64,000 nucleotides of DNA from Coptis chinensis (taxonomy: Eukaryota; Streptophyta; Magnoliopsida; Ranunculales; Ranunculaceae). The notes below the pieces were generated by a model that had not been told where the DNA came from, made no database searches, and saw only the letters and a program-made list of their open reading frames with translations. Location: NCBI GenBank assembly GCA_015680905.1, contig CM027378.1, forward strand, positions 89,867,501 to 89,931,500, in the 5' to 3' direction. Below are positions 44,478-56,718 of this stretch, piece after piece (positions within the stretch are counted from its first letter, which is position 1; every line of letters starts with the position of its first letter). Made by a program: the position numbers and the translations under genes.

Positions 44478-47032
44478 AACTTTTCAGTTGTTTAGTTAGG
44501 GTTTTGGTGGAGATAGTGAGAGGAAATAATGCAGTTTTTAGAAATAGTAGAAAAATGGAAAGAGAAGATACGGGGTGAGTATATATGAAAGTACACGGAA
44601 CATTATTTTTGGCAAGTACAGGAATGCTATTTTAATAGGGGGTGAATTTAAATGAAATAGGGGGTGAGAATATTACCACCCAAAGTATATAGGTAAGGTT
44701 AGATCATGTGTGATCCTAATTAAATACATTTCTGACTTAGCGAAAGCGATAATAAAAATTCAATGGAACATAAAAGAAGATAATTGCATCATAAGTTTAT
44801 TGATAATATTGAAGAGTTTATTACAATTTTCTTCCTCTAAACTCTTTATATAGAGAACTCTATCAAATCATCTTCGAAACCTACTAAAACATTACGAAAC
44901 ATTTTCCTACGCTATCTATATCATAATAGTATGTAACCTTCTAAGATGACTGAAACTCAGAAACTAGACTGATCTAGACACTTCTAGCTTATGTTTAGTA
45001 AACTTGGATTTACTAAAAACAATTAGACAGTAACCATAGACTTTATTTTCTGCACCAATTTCTACATTAATTGTTTGAACATATCTATTCTATTTCAGTT
45101 TAATTTTAACAAATAGATATGCAATGCATGTATGGCAAACGAACGCTTCCTATTTAAAAATACACTAAAACTAAAGGGTTTTGGATAGTTGTTTCTGTAT
45201 TCCACTAAATAATTTAACATAAAACTAGGTTCAAAACCTTGATTCTGATCTTCAAACCCATTGACTTTATGAATTACTTCTAAAGCCTACCCGGTTTTTT
45301 TAAATGTGAAATAAAGGTTTCGGTTTCGGTAAGTTGGGAGAAAAATCCAATCATACCTTAGTTGTTTTTCCAAAATACCATATTTACCCTTTTGTATGAA
45401 ATTTGCTACTTATTTCTTTCTCAAATTAGTTTTCATTATCGTGAATTTGGAAATAAATTGAGATTGTACTTTGTGATTTCTCATATCGTGAATTTGGACA
45501 GAAATTGAGATCGTGTTTTCTCTTTTTTTTTCCTCTGTTCTCCTTTTGACTATTAACGGAGTTCTTATAGACAAGTCGCAGCTATACTTGTTGCTTTTGT
45601 TATATTTTTCTTTGGTATCTTCACCATCTCCGTCAGGAAAGTGAACTTCCAGAGAAGATGATGGTCGCAAAGGTTACCCCTTGTCAACTTTCCATGTACG
45701 AAAGTATTGAAATGAATAAGGGATCTGACCAACAATCCGTTTTATATAATGAGGCATCAGATACAGTTACGTGGACCTTATTAGCTGTTACTCGTGTGAA
45801 TTTTGTATCTTCACATCTATTCTCTGTATAAACAACACGTACTTCTTTTTGCTTATTAAGTAGATAGAGTACTTTCATCATTTCCAGTTAATACGTGAGC
45901 ATTCATTTTGTTTGCCAGACAATATATAAAAATGTGATAGAGATGATCAAACTACACCATTAAGACAATATATAATACATCAATGTGAATTGCGTAGATA
46001 GTACATAACATCATATTACATAGTCGATTGAAGTTTTATTTCGTGGTAGTGTTGTTGTGAATCACAAACTCTATTATTAATTGAATCAATTGGGGACATG
46101 CTTGTTTGATTCGCGCGTACGCGTGCCTTTAATAAGGCAGACATACATTGTTAGGTCTTTCATGCTCTTTGTAACAGGTAGGAGACAAGCATAGCAAGCA
46201 AGTGCAATAACAATAGGACTACGTTAGTTGTATCCTGTAATTTGTAAGGACATCAAAGAAGTGCCTACTACTTTGGTAACAGGTATTTTCCTGGAGTCTT
46301 CAGTACCAAATCAGCAGTTCTAGAACAAGTGCCTTATTGTAGTTATTGGTTATCCTCCAATTACAAAGTGATCGCTATATATGTAGTCAAACACACTCTT
46401 AAGGCCTATGCTTTTTACTTGTACACAACAAGCCGAGTAAATACAAAATTGATGTATATAAAAGTACATGAGGGGCTATCAATAAACACAACAATGAAAT
46501 GAAAACAATAATACAATACATATATTATTTATTTTTTCTTGTTACACTAAACATACTCATTCCTCTACCAATGTGGATATTTAGCCTTTGCATTAGCATT
46601 TTCAGCACAAAAGAAATAGATGTCATGAATAGTCCATTTTTTAGCTCTACACAGTTCGTAGATCAGTTTACAGATTGACTGGTCGTACAACAAAAGCTTC
46701 TGACTGACTGTGATATTGGTTTCTTATATCCTCCACTTACTATTGCATTCAAACCAAAGTAACTACAATGTTATGACTGGCTCAAATTCAACTTCATCAG
46801 CTCCTATGTATTTTGCTCAACCGCAATTACTTCCGAAGCAAAGCTGCTCGATCCAACAAACCATTTCGTGGAGGAATGGCCACACTTTTCCATGAACTGT
46901 ACTCTCCAGCCACAAAGAAATAGGAAAAGCCAGACTTAATTATTACTACTTTCTTTGCTCAATGGCGCAAAAAAAACACAATTAAGATTCAAAACTAACA
47001 TGTAATCTCATTTATTTGATATCAATGTAATA
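44478..47032. other. Intergenic, no gene seen
   Basis: AT-rich with many stops. Short ORFs here lack start context, conservation or motifs. GGGGTGA-type words at 44,570-44,670 recur near 48,030. Confidence 0.5.
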
Positions 47033-47530
47033 GTGCAACATTCATGTTGCAGTAGAGTTGACAGTATCCATGTTGCACTGGGAGTTGACAGTGGTTGTTG
47101 CAGTAGTAATTCACAGTTCAACATCCATGTTGCATTAGAGTTGACAATGCAACATCTATGTTGTAGTAGGAATTGATATTGCATGCGGATGTTGCAGTAG
47201 TAATTCACAATGCAACATTCATGTTGCAGTGGGAGTTGACAGTGGTTGTTGCAGTAGTAGTTCATAGTGCAACGTCCATGTTACAATAGAGTTGACAGTG
47301 CAACATCCATATTACAATGGGGGTTGACAGTGGTTGTTGCAGTAGTAATTGACACAACATCTATGTTGCACCTTGCACCATGTTATAGTAGTAGTTCACA
47401 GTGCAATATCCATATTGTAGTAGAGTTGACAATGGTTGTTCCAGTAGAGTTGACAGTGCAACATCCATGTTGCAGTGGGAGTTGACAGTAGTTGTTTACA
47501 GTAGAATTGACAGTGCAATATCCATATTGC
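47033..47530. repeat. Tandem array of palindromic ~32-bp units
   Basis: The core palindrome TGCAACATNNATGTTGCA and degenerate forms repeat at least 12 times, joined by AGTNGGAGTTGACAGT or AGTAGTAATTCACAG linkers. An isolated relative occurs at 47,690-47,706. Short ORFs on both strands here are by-products of the repeat. Confidence 0.75.
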
Positions 47531-48481
47531 AGTGGAAAATAACATATAAAATCAAACAACAAGAATCAACAATTGAGTCTCATGTTCATCTACACAAGTA
47601 GCAAGTTCAACCACAGTACAAAATAAAACAAAAACCAACATATTAGACTAATGTAAATGTATTTCCAATTTGTTGTGTTGATTTCAGTGCAACACTTATG
47701 TTGCATTCGACGTCCCAACACTCTCTATCACTATCTCATTGTTGCAATGTTGTTCTAATCAAAACAGTAAAGTGTGGAATTAGCAGTGGGTTAAATGTTA
47801 GCTAAAGGCAATGAAATTAAACATATATATGAAGATGAAATTTAGTTTCTCAACTTTTTTAGAAGTTGGTTGTCGTTTGTTTCGAATAGATCTCGGTTTT
47901 TGTTGCACAAAATTGACCAAATTGTCATCAATTTCCTTAATTTTGAATTTCCATGTTGCACTTTTGGGAAACTATAGTTTGTTTTTTAGATTTCGAATTT
48001 CGATCTATGTAGATTTCTGTTTGGAGAAGATGGGGTGAGGAACAAATTTGTAATATTGCCAACAAATAGACTGGGTGAGATTTTGACATAATTACAAAAG
48101 TCTATGTCTTTTATCCGTAATTAAATTGGAACCGTGGGCTTTAGGCCCAATCTCTGATAATTTAATTAAAATCTACTTCCAAATAAGTTCACATCCATTT
48201 GAGTTTATTTGGAGAGAATTTAGTGCGAGGAACTAGTTTAACTGTTTAACCAATTCACGCAAAAAAAAAAAAAATAGTTTAACCAAATCCCTTGTTCTAT
48301 AGGAACATGCGCAACATATATATCTTCACCAAAAAAAAAAAAAAAAAATGAGCAATATATCTCTACACTATATGATAGTTGGGTTTTGAGGAACCCACTC
48401 TCCACTATCGAGTAGGCAAATTGAAATCTCTCTATTTGCTCAATTTATAAACACCTCCCTCACAAAAATTAGAAACCCCCC
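47531..48481. other. Intergenic, no gene seen
   Basis: Contains A-runs at 48,262-48,274 and 48,329-48,347 and no credible ORF. Confidence 0.5.
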
Positions 48482-48635
48482 TTTATTAATAATTTAGAAA
48501 AACCCCTTTAATATAACTTAAATTATATAATTATTCGTCATTTTTCTCCCTAAATTTAGAACAAGTCCTCTTTTATTAATAATTTAGAAAAAAAACTCTC
48601 TACTGTCACTTAAATAACATAATTATCCCTTATAT
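48482..48635. repeat. Degenerate tandem duplication, ~90 bp
   Basis: TTTATTAATAATTTAGAAAAA occurs at about 48,482 and 48,572, each followed by a similar ACTTAAAT-A-ATAATTAT-C segment. Confidence 0.5.
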
Positions 48636-49179
48636 TAAATTAGATGTGCCTCCCCTATGTAATTACAATTAGAATCCAAAAAAACCATACTAATTATCGA
48701 TATCGAATTACGGATTTTAAGACTTCAGTAAAAAAAAAAAAAAAACCTCGATGCCTACCACGATTTGCACTTGTATATATATAAGGTATAGCCCATCGGT
48801 AAATGTTAAAACGGGCCCATCATCATGTGAGAATACATATGGGATTATATGGTAATGGGGAATGCAAATGAGATTTAAGTAGTCATTGACTCATTGAAGC
48901 CAAGTAATGTGATCAACGAGTGAAATTGGAAACTCAGGTGATCTCTCTCATGTCTCTCATGCACTAGTGCGATTCGCTCATTTCCAATTTCTTATGAACT
49001 GTGTAAGTGTCAATACTACAGAAAACTCCACTGGAGGTGAACTAACTCAAACGAGTATAGCTGCTGTATTTCAATTTCATTCATTTACTGAAACTAGCCA
49101 GGAGTCTTGTCAGTTGTCATCGCGTAAATCCTTGCAACTTTCACATATATTTAGTAATAGTAAGTAACTATGTATGGAG
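48636..49179. other. Intergenic, no gene seen
   Basis: No ORF with recognisable motifs; a poly-A run at 48,731-48,744. Confidence 0.5.
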
Positions 49180-49375
49180 TGATAGGTCGCAACAGACTCT
49201 AGAGAAATTAGCCTGAAGGCCCTCAAGTGATTCAACAATTACGTGAGTCAAAACTCCCCAGACGACCGCTGTGAGTTTTAAACCCAGCCCGGCCAACTTC
49301 CCCTCCCCCCCAAAGGAGGAGGGGCGCAGAAGTGTACGTTGAGCTACAAGCTTATGTGCTTGAGAGTGCCATAAC
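49180..49375 (-). mobile_element. Possible tRNA-derived SINE
   Basis: On the minus strand, TTGTAGCTCAACG (A-box-like) is followed by CACTTCTGCGCCCCTCCTCC, a GC hairpin arm with TTTGGGGGGGAGGGG, and TGGGTTTAAAACTC (degenerate B-box). This order resembles tRNA-derived plant SINEs. There is no clear poly-A tail or target duplication. Confidence 0.3.
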
Positions 49376-50413
49376 TGCAATGAGGAAAAACAAAACTTGT
49401 ATGGGGTTCTAAACAGGATACTATACACTAATAAATGCAGGTTTTGTATGTTGTAGTATATCAACTGATTAGCTGTTGGAAATGATCGAGTTAATTTTTT
49501 TTATGCATCGGGAGGTTTCATGTTGCAACTCTTTGAAAAAGTTGCTTCTTAGAAGTCTATGTGAACACAGTGTAGTAGTGAGAAATTAAATGCTAACTTG
49601 TTCAAAAGATAAAAATCATTACTCTGTGAGGAAGGAATTCAGATTGCAAGTTGCAACCATTAGAATTTCTTGAGAGAATTAGAAAGATTGCAATAATCGG
49701 TTAAGTCCCGTCGTTCTAGTATAAAATACTAGCTTCCATAATCACTCGAGTTTATCTTTACTTGGTCCAGGTCCACGTCGTAACAGACTACTTTGTCTTA
49801 CCAACTACGAATTCTGTTTCTTGATTGATATGACATCTTTAGTGCGAAACTAATGCGAAATGAAGGTCTACGCTTCAATTGGCATTGATGTTACATGCAT
49901 TCCCTTGTGCCAGGTAATTTCTTTTTAATTTAGTTTCACCAAAACTTTCAGGAGTCACAAACAAAAAGATCGAAATCATAAACCATTCATACGTACAATA
50001 CAAACCATCATCATCTTGACATCTTCTAAAGGTGTTCATAAAAAGTTCTTTTTCAAATTCAACTAACATATTAAAATTATTCACAAGGCGTTTTATTATT
50101 AAAAAACCATAATCTTCTTCACAGTATACTATATCAAGAAGTTTTCCTCGCTTGTTTGTGCTTATATTAAGCTTACAATATTGTATCTCTTTCTCCAGGA
50201 GAGCCTGAATTACAAAACTAATGATATAAAAAGAAAATGAATAACAAATAATTTCTTTTAGTGTCTATACACATCCTACAAAATAGAAGTGTCAAATTAA
50301 TCCTAGCTAATTAACCATGCACCAAAAGAATTAAATGGAACTAGCTTAGAGAGAGAGAAAAAAAATCCAAAATTGTAAAGAGGTGCTAAATCTAGAGTAT
50401 GATATATATGTGA
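49376..50413. other. Intergenic, no gene seen
   Basis: AT-rich. The last ~150 bases are the likely 3' untranslated region of the peptide gene. Confidence 0.45.
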
Positions 50414-50707
50414 CTAGTGACCAACTCCAGGACTTGGGACCGATCGAAGAATCCGGTCAAGACTAGCGAAATGCCTAACAAATAACTTTTGGTCGATGAT
50501 CACGGCATGTCCGTGGTTGCTAGGAGCAGAAGGTGGTACCTTGCCTTTAGCCAATGAACTTAGAACCAAACTATCTTTTAAAGAAGGAACTTTGAGCTTG
50601 TCATCCACTTTCTCCATGCCCAAAAGCTTTCTGCCATCTATAGATTGTATGAAGAAAACTGACAGAGCTAAGTAGAATACTAAGAAGGTGAAATATGAAC
50701 GAGCCAT
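50414..50707 (-). CDS. Secreted peptide precursor, PIP/PIP-like type
   Basis: A 97-codon single-exon ORF. Residues 1-25 form a signal peptide (MARSYFTFLVFYLALSVFF then IQSIDG). A basic, Lys/Ser-rich variable region follows. Two related Ser-Pro-Gly-His motifs are present: VPPSAPSNHGHA near residues 57-68 and the C-terminal RSVPSPGVGH ending at the stop. Precursors with N-terminal signal, variable middle and conserved S-x-P-S-...-G-x-GH motif are typical of PAMP-induced secreted peptides and relatives, processed in the apoplast and sensed by receptor kinases. The SPGVGH end also resembles CEP peptides, but the upstream CEP signature is absent. The start is supported by ATGGC context and a TATA box ~150 bp upstream. 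It is the only intact host-type gene I can support. Confidence 0.7.
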   Translation of the reverse strand: MARSYFTFLVFYLALSVFFIQSIDGRKLLGMEKVDDKLKVPSLKDSLVLSSLAKGKVPPSAPSNHGHAVIIDQKLFVRHFASLDRILRSVPSPGVGH

Positions 50708-50850
50708 GAGTAGGATTTGGTGATGGATGTGTGGTTTACAAGGAGTTGTTGAATGTGAGGATTTGTTAGTTTGAAGAAGAAAGATATTGAAATGGGTTTG
50801 TTCCCTTGTTGCAATTGAGAGGGTTTTGAGGGAGTGGGTAAAGTGTTCAT

Positions 50851-50857
50851 ATTTATA
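50851..50857 (-). promoter_or_regulatory. TATA box of the secreted-peptide gene
   Basis: Minus-strand CCTTATAAATATG. TATAAAT lies ~145 bp before the ATG at 50,707, giving a plausible ~115-nt leader. Confidence 0.6.
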
Positions 50858-50949
50858 AGGAGAGCGAGACAGTGGGAGTATAGAAAGGAGTGGGTAAAGT
50901 GTTCATTGTAAGAGTTGCACCTGTGCAGCGTTTGGCTATATAGCATGTT

Positions 50950-53885
50950 GCACCAGTTTACAGACTAATTATATATCGATTGGGATATATATGCAACGGT
51001 ATATTTTTAATGGTAGATTAATAAGTCATCGAATTCTCAACTTCGGTTTGTATAGTTTCCCACGTTGCATTTTGAGCACTTTCGGATCACTTCGATCAAG
51101 TGGTTATACATGGCCAGTTGCTTGACGCAATGCAGACAGTCCAATGATATGCATATGCCTAGAATGATATATGAAATACGTATTTATATATGATAAGTTT
51201 GTGGAAGATGAGTGCCATTTTTTGCCTTTTAGAACCGGGCTGCACAAGTGCAATTCCTTATAGAGGCTGCATAATATCCTCAAATACGGCATATGGTTAG
51301 GTAATTTAAGAATAAATGCACCACCCCGCGTGTGATGTGTGGGGTGAGATGTGCTAAGTGAGGGAAGGAAAGAAAGAGGAAGGTGAGTGGCGTGGAGATG
51401 AAGTTAGGTGGTGGGGAAATGACGATTAGTCAAATGGCAATATATGGCATGAAAGTGAGAGTCAGCCAGTGTATGTGGGGTTTGTTTTCTAAGTTTTGAG
51501 GAAATGCCTCGTGGAACTGTGGAAGGCTGAGTAGGGTCAATGTGAGCTAAGCCGCCGGCCTTTTTTTTCTACGTAATATCTACTTTCTAATAGCACCGTC
51601 ACGGCGTCACATGACACATGCATTCTTCACATTGTCACACTCATCTATTGTCTTTGGCTTGGCTTGTGCAGCTGAATTTGGTGTTTGCAGCACCTTGCTT
51701 TCAGTGAAGAATAAGGATCAGATCATCTTCGATGATAACACACACATCGTCAATAATTTCATTTATTACGAGAGATCAATTTTTGGGCAACAAAATTAAA
51801 TGTTATTATTGGCTGCCCAATTATTGGTAATATATAGTAGCATCAACTGGATTTGTTTCGCTAGTCGCTACTAGTTCACTCGAGGCAAATGCCTATAGAT
51901 AATAGATCATCTTAATCAAAGAATTGAAGCTGATGTTGAAAACTTGATCTTACTCCAAAATGTCAGTGATATCATGGTATCATACCACAAAATCAGAATG
52001 TGCTTCTTTGATAATTGAAATACATACCGATATCCTACATTCACTAAATTAGTAAATAATATCACATCTTTTGTGCTACCTTTTAGCTGAATTCTCTATT
52101 TCTTTCTTTAATTTCAAACACAACTCTTTTTTATGTTGATGATGGTTGATAAATGTGAATCATGAAATTGAGAAAAAGTAAAGTTTATCCATGCCATAAT
52201 GAGTCTTTGGTGCGTCAACATGTTGCAAATTCTACGGAATAATGCTGGAAAAATGCTACGAGCCTACGACATAGTAATTACAATTGTAAGTTGGTAAAGT
52301 TTGTCGGTTGATTGGCTCAAACATACGTCAACTAACTTTGTGGATGTGTTTTTCACATGGATCGATCAGTTTAGTATGGGGAATTGAAAATTCAGGTTTA
52401 ATTTAGGACCCTTTAATTTATTATTGCAATTTGAAGAACATAACATGTTATTCTAACGTAGTGGTCCATTTCTTGATCAATAATCAATATATGCAACCAA
52501 TGCTTCTATCAGGTTGAATTGTAACGACCAAAATTATGATACAATGGAGAAAACGAAAGAAGTGATCGTTTATTTATAACAAAAAAAAAGAGATCGAGAA
52601 AGGAACTGTGCCAGTTGCTGTTTATAAGTAGATTATTCAAGAACTAAATGGAGAACATCCGGCCATGAAGTTGTTCTTTGATGTCGTAAGGCATCTTGGT
52701 GAATTATTTACTAAACAAAATTGATTTTATTATCTATATTGCCTCTTAGCTTAGGGTCGTATTCATTCAGTTAAGTTAATCCGTTTTGTTGATGACCGAA
52801 GTGGATCTTGCCAGCAGCTGATCATAATCACTCAAGTTGGATTTTGAGCTGATCAACAAGTAGGAGGCATAAGCCATGAAAAAGAGGAAGAGAAGTCAAA
52901 TCATGAAACCAAAAAGAAGTGTACGACTAAAACTATAATGGAATTTTGAATTGAACTAAATGGTTGAATGCTGATAGTGTTCACAACTTCACATGACAAA
53001 TAATCTCAGTAAGTAGACCCGAAAGATTCTCTATTGGTTAGGTTTTAGGGAATTGTCTCCTTCTGTTTGGGCGTTTTATCCATCTTACACATACTTTTGG
53101 TCTACTTTTCCCATCCAATGTCCTACTTTTCATCCGTTCGATCTGTTCAAGGCCTTTTGGTCTCATGTGCAGAAAACAGTGGGGTGAATGAGCTGAGGAA
53201 TGTCTAAATTGGGACCCAGTCATTTGTATTCAAGACAATAACTCCATTCGTATTATTTGTACGTTCTTTCAATTGCTCATAATTACCAGATCCCAAAATC
53301 AGTCCACCGAAATTATACCATGTTTCCAATTGCAACATTTAAATAGCACGGACAACTTTGACTCCAAAGTGGAAGATGCAGTGTGAAATTGTTGTTCGAA
53401 GGCTATGACACAGAAGATATTATAATATACGAAAGAATGATGCTAAGATGTACAGAGTCTGTATATCGATTGCTAATTGAGCCTGATCTTACGAAATGGT
53501 TACATTATTTGAGTACAAGTACAAGCTACAAGGACTCCAGGGTAAATGCTCATATATACAGGAAAACCTGTAGACTGGTCATGCATTAATGTGCAAGTCC
53601 ATTGGCAGGAATAAGTATCAGTCTATAGCACTTTGCTAAGCATCTATCTACGGACTACGGTGAACGAGAACATATAGCTAAATAATGCGGCAATATTAGT
53701 CACGTACCTTAATTCCAAGGACTAACTATTTTGCCCCAATATAAAATCTCAGATGACTACAGGCATACATCATTGTTTGGCTCTGCAGAGGTAATTAATT
53801 GGTCACAAACCCAGCCTAAATTCAAATAAATTGCAAGTTCAAACCCCCAAACATTGGGGCAGCTTTTGGAATTTATTAATAACGT
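50950..53885. other. Intergenic, no gene seen
   Basis: Mixed AT-rich sequence. Short ORFs (for instance near 51,611 and 53,383) lack recognisable motifs, start context or exon signals. Confidence 0.45.
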
Positions 53886-53970
53886 GATAGATTCCTATTA
53901 GTTTATCTATTTAATGTTTATCAGTTAGTTTGCTTTATTGTATTGATCTCCTCCTCCATTTTAACATCCT

Positions 53971-54010
<40 letters not shown>
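53886..54010 (+). repeat. Probable 5' portion of a copia LTR, up to its TATA region
   Basis: TGATAGATTCCTATTAG through TTCTTTTATATATATA resembles the start and TATA region of plant copia LTRs. The matching R-U5-like end and primer site appear only at 62,121-62,200, across the MULE. The join is inferred from order and the TA runs, not from a second LTR copy. Confidence 0.4.
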
Positions 54011-54013
<3 letters not shown>

Positions 54014-54051
54014 ACGTTTTATATATATATATATATGTTATATATATATAT

Positions 54052-54267
54052 TTTGTAGATAAGATGTTTCTCACCATGGATATGATCTCCACAAAAATTG
54101 GGTCCTTTGAACATTTAAAGTTTGCTTAAAAAAAAAAGTTACAAAATCGATATTTACGGACCGTTGATAAAAATTCAGGTTGAGAACAATATTTTCATGA
54201 TTAGGAATTTTCAAATCTGAATTTTTGTGGAGATGATCTCCATGGTGTGGAGATCATATCTACAAGG
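54052..54267. mobile_element. MITE with ~45-bp terminal inverted repeats
   Basis: The left arm TTTGTAGATAAGATGTTTCTC... with CCATGGATATGATCTCCACA pairs with a right arm (54,220-54,265) whose reverse complement reads CTTGTAGATATGATCTCCAC... with CCATGGAGATCATCTCCACA. About 120 bp lie between. Surrounded by (TA)n, so a TA duplication cannot be resolved. Confidence 0.6.
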
Positions 54268-54344
54268 AATCAAGGCTTAATTCATATTTTTAAGGGGTAT
54301 TGTATTCAGAACGGAACCTACCCCATATATATATATATATATAT

Positions 54345-54600
54345 GATCTTGATGACTTAAAAAGCCCATCGCTCCGTTCATTCGATTATCTTCCAACGTT
54401 AGGATTTGCACTAATTTCACAAAGCAAATATGAGAGGGTACAATAGTTATTTTATTTTTCTTTCACAAATTAGATTAGAAAATTGGATAAAAGCGGCGCC
54501 TCTTTCTTCTTTCCTCATCCTCTTTCTCTCTCCTCACTCTGAGGGACACCCACCACCAAGTTTTAGGAGAAACCCACTACCACGCTTTTTTTCATGAAAA
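54345..54600. repeat. Left terminal inverted repeat of the MULE
   Basis: ATCTTGATGACTT, CATCGCTCCGTT, CTTCCAACGT, GAGGGTACAATAGTTATTTT and a C/T-rich block are colinear with the reverse complement of the right end (ATCTTGACAGCTCATC, ACGTCCGTTTGATCA, ATCCAACGT, GTGGGTATAATGGTCATTTT). Confidence 0.6.
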
Positions 54601-54984
54601 CTCGCCTCTGAAACTCAATGGAACCGGTTAACCCACAATCAAATCTTAAGAATCAAAAGGAAAATATAATTAAAGTTGAATCCTTGAAACCCAACTCAAT
54701 CAAATTTGAAGAACTCATTTGAAAATTGATTACCTCCTGCTCAACAATAGAATCAAAGAGATACAAAAACTCACCAAGATTCTCAACTCAACTATCCATA
54801 TCTTTAATTCCTTCCGATGGTTTACATAAAAAAAGGTGTCATAACTATATAAGGTATTTCTTTATCAATGATTCAATGGATGTCAAAGAATTCACTTCAA
54901 CAGATAACCGATCACCCACTTCATATTTATGAGGATAACTCCAAGGTAAATTAAACCCATCTCCAAATTGAAGAATTATACACA

Positions 54985-55135
54985 AATCAATACCCAACTA
55001 TGAAATTTTATGCAGAGATGGCTTTTGTTAGGAGGAAGAAGAATGGGGTCGTGGATTTTTTGTGGATCTTTTTTTTTTTTTTTTTTTTGTGAATAGAAAG
55101 TCAAATGACCATTGTACCCTCTCTTATTTGGGGTA
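54985..55135 (+). repeat. Internal copy of the MULE right-end sequence
   Basis: GGAGGAAGAAGAATGG, T21 run, GTGAATAGAAAGTCAAATGA and CCATTGTACCCTCTCT match 61,900-61,995 in direct orientation. With the left repeat it would bound a ~0.8-kb non-autonomous unit. Confidence 0.5.
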
Positions 55136-55215
55136 TGAACAATCATTGTTCATATGAACATTCATTGTTCATACATATTTGGGGTATGAACAATCAATGT
55201 TCATACCTCACTATA
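55127..55215. repeat. Palindrome array, part 1 (GAACAATNATTGTTCATA)
   Basis: Four or more units of TATGAACANTCANTGTTCATA, each self-complementary. Confidence 0.65.
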
Positions 55216-55433
55216 TAAGCTGTGTACAACATTATATAACAGAGAAAGTTTTATAATGACAATGTATAAGGCATGCGTGTGGAAGACTACCAAAATGGTT
55301 AGATCTAATCCCGACCGCCCGATCTAAAATAAATTAGATGATCTAATCTCAACCGTTTACCAAAACAAAAATAAAGATGATATTATTATCGGGAAAAATC
55401 ACTCCTCTCACTGCAAAACAAGGGGTATCTCAA

Positions 55434-55815
55434 ATTAACCATTCTTTGTTCATACCACAGTCATGAGCTATGAACATTTTTGTTCATATCACAATTGAAC
55501 TATGAGCAGTGAGTGTTCATAGTCCATATGACGTATTATAAACAATCAATGTTCATAGTCATGAGCTATGAATATTCTTTGTGCATACTACAATTGGACT
55601 ATGAACAATGATTGTTCATAAGACGTCTAATATGGACTATGAACATTCATTGTTCATAGCTATGTTCATAGCTCATAACTATGGACAATGAGTGTTCATA
55701 GCTACTTAACTATGAACAATCAGCATTCATAGTCAATTGTGATATGACAAAAAAGAATGTTCATAGCCCATAATATGATTAACTCTTAATATCATGTTCA
55801 TAGTCCAATTGTGGT
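55434..55815. repeat. Palindrome array, part 2 (TGAACA...TGTTCA units)
   Basis: About ten irregular units such as ACTATGAACATTCATTGTTC and GAACAATGATTGTTCATA, spaced 25-45 bases, often joined by GTCCAATTGTGATATGA linkers. Confidence 0.65.
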
Positions 55816-56289
55816 AACTCTTAATATGATTAACTCAAAACCAAAACTGAAAACTTTAATACAAACTACCAGCCTTTATATAAAGCTTAAATACCATAAT
55901 TTCCACAAAACTTAAAATTTTCCAAAAATGGAAAGTTTTGGGATAACCATATATTAAGAAACTACTAATCAAAATAGAATTAACCCAATTGACCAAATCG
56001 AAAACGGAATCTCCTATCAAAAGATATAACAAAAACAAAACTTTCCTAAAACGGCAAAAACATGATTTTGAAGGCCTAAATGATGGATTTAGGGACCGAG
56101 AGGGTGGTGCCCACAACAAAGCTATGGGTTATGCCTATTTTGACATTTCCAATCAAATATGGGCACGTCCATGTCTTTCCGAGTTTGTTACCTGCTTTTC
56201 CAGTTCATTGACGTATGTCAACTTCATTGACATACACATCATATGCCAACTTCATTGACATCATTGGCAAACTGTATTGCATCAACTAT
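55816..56289. other. Unrecognised segment within the MULE
   Basis: On the minus strand a TATA-like CTTTATATAAAGG (55,873-55,885) precedes nothing I can identify. CAACTTCATTGACAT is repeated at 56,217-56,262. No gene family recognised. Confidence 0.35.
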
Positions 56290-56412
56290 AAACACTAAAT
56301 GTTCATAGTCTAACAAGAGTATGAACATTCAATGTTCATAGTCCACTAGGAGTATGAACACTGAATGTTCATAGTCCAACAAGAGTATGAACATTAAGTG
56401 TTCATTGTTGAT
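56290..56412. repeat. Palindrome array, part 3
   Basis: Four units of ATGAACANTNANTGTTCATAG with TCCAACAAGAGT or TCCACTAGGAGT spacers. Confidence 0.65.
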
Positions 56413-56545
56413 TTTGCGATTTCTTCATTGGGTTCATAAACAATGGGAATTGGTGGCACTTCGTTACATTTTCTTTTTCGGGTTTGGGTGCTTAATCCTC
56501 CTCGTGTTCATGGAGGCATGTTTAAAATGACGGTCCTTCCACACT

Positions 56546-56690
56546 GTAAGCTCCCAAAAAACTGGATAGTCAATTTAAAATTCAAACAATTCAAAAAAAT
56601 AAAAATAAACACCCAAAAAAAAAAAAAGAGTGTAAGAACCCAACGGTCCTTCCACACCGACAAGCATGTCATTCCACACTCTTATTTTTC
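56546..56690 (+). repeat. Direct repeat, left copy (~140 bp), flanking captured gene block
   Basis: GTAAGCTCCCAAAAAACTGG ... CAACGGTCCTTCCACAC ... AAGCATGTCATTCCACACTC, repeated in the same orientation at 59,083-59,218. The two copies enclose the URI, CYP72A and kinesin fragments. Confidence 0.7.
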
Positions 56691-56718
56691 CTTTTGTTCT
56701 TATATTATGTCTCTGAAG

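Noticed and set aside
44556-48045. A MULE or other element bounded by GGGGTGAG-type words near 44,575 and 48,030
   Set aside because: The two words are in direct rather than inverted orientation and similarity is under ~20 bases.
50414-50707. Calling the peptide gene a CEP
   Set aside because: The terminal SPGVGH fits, but the upstream CEP residues are lacking and the duplicated S/A-P-S motifs fit PIP-like precursors better. CEP remains an alternative.
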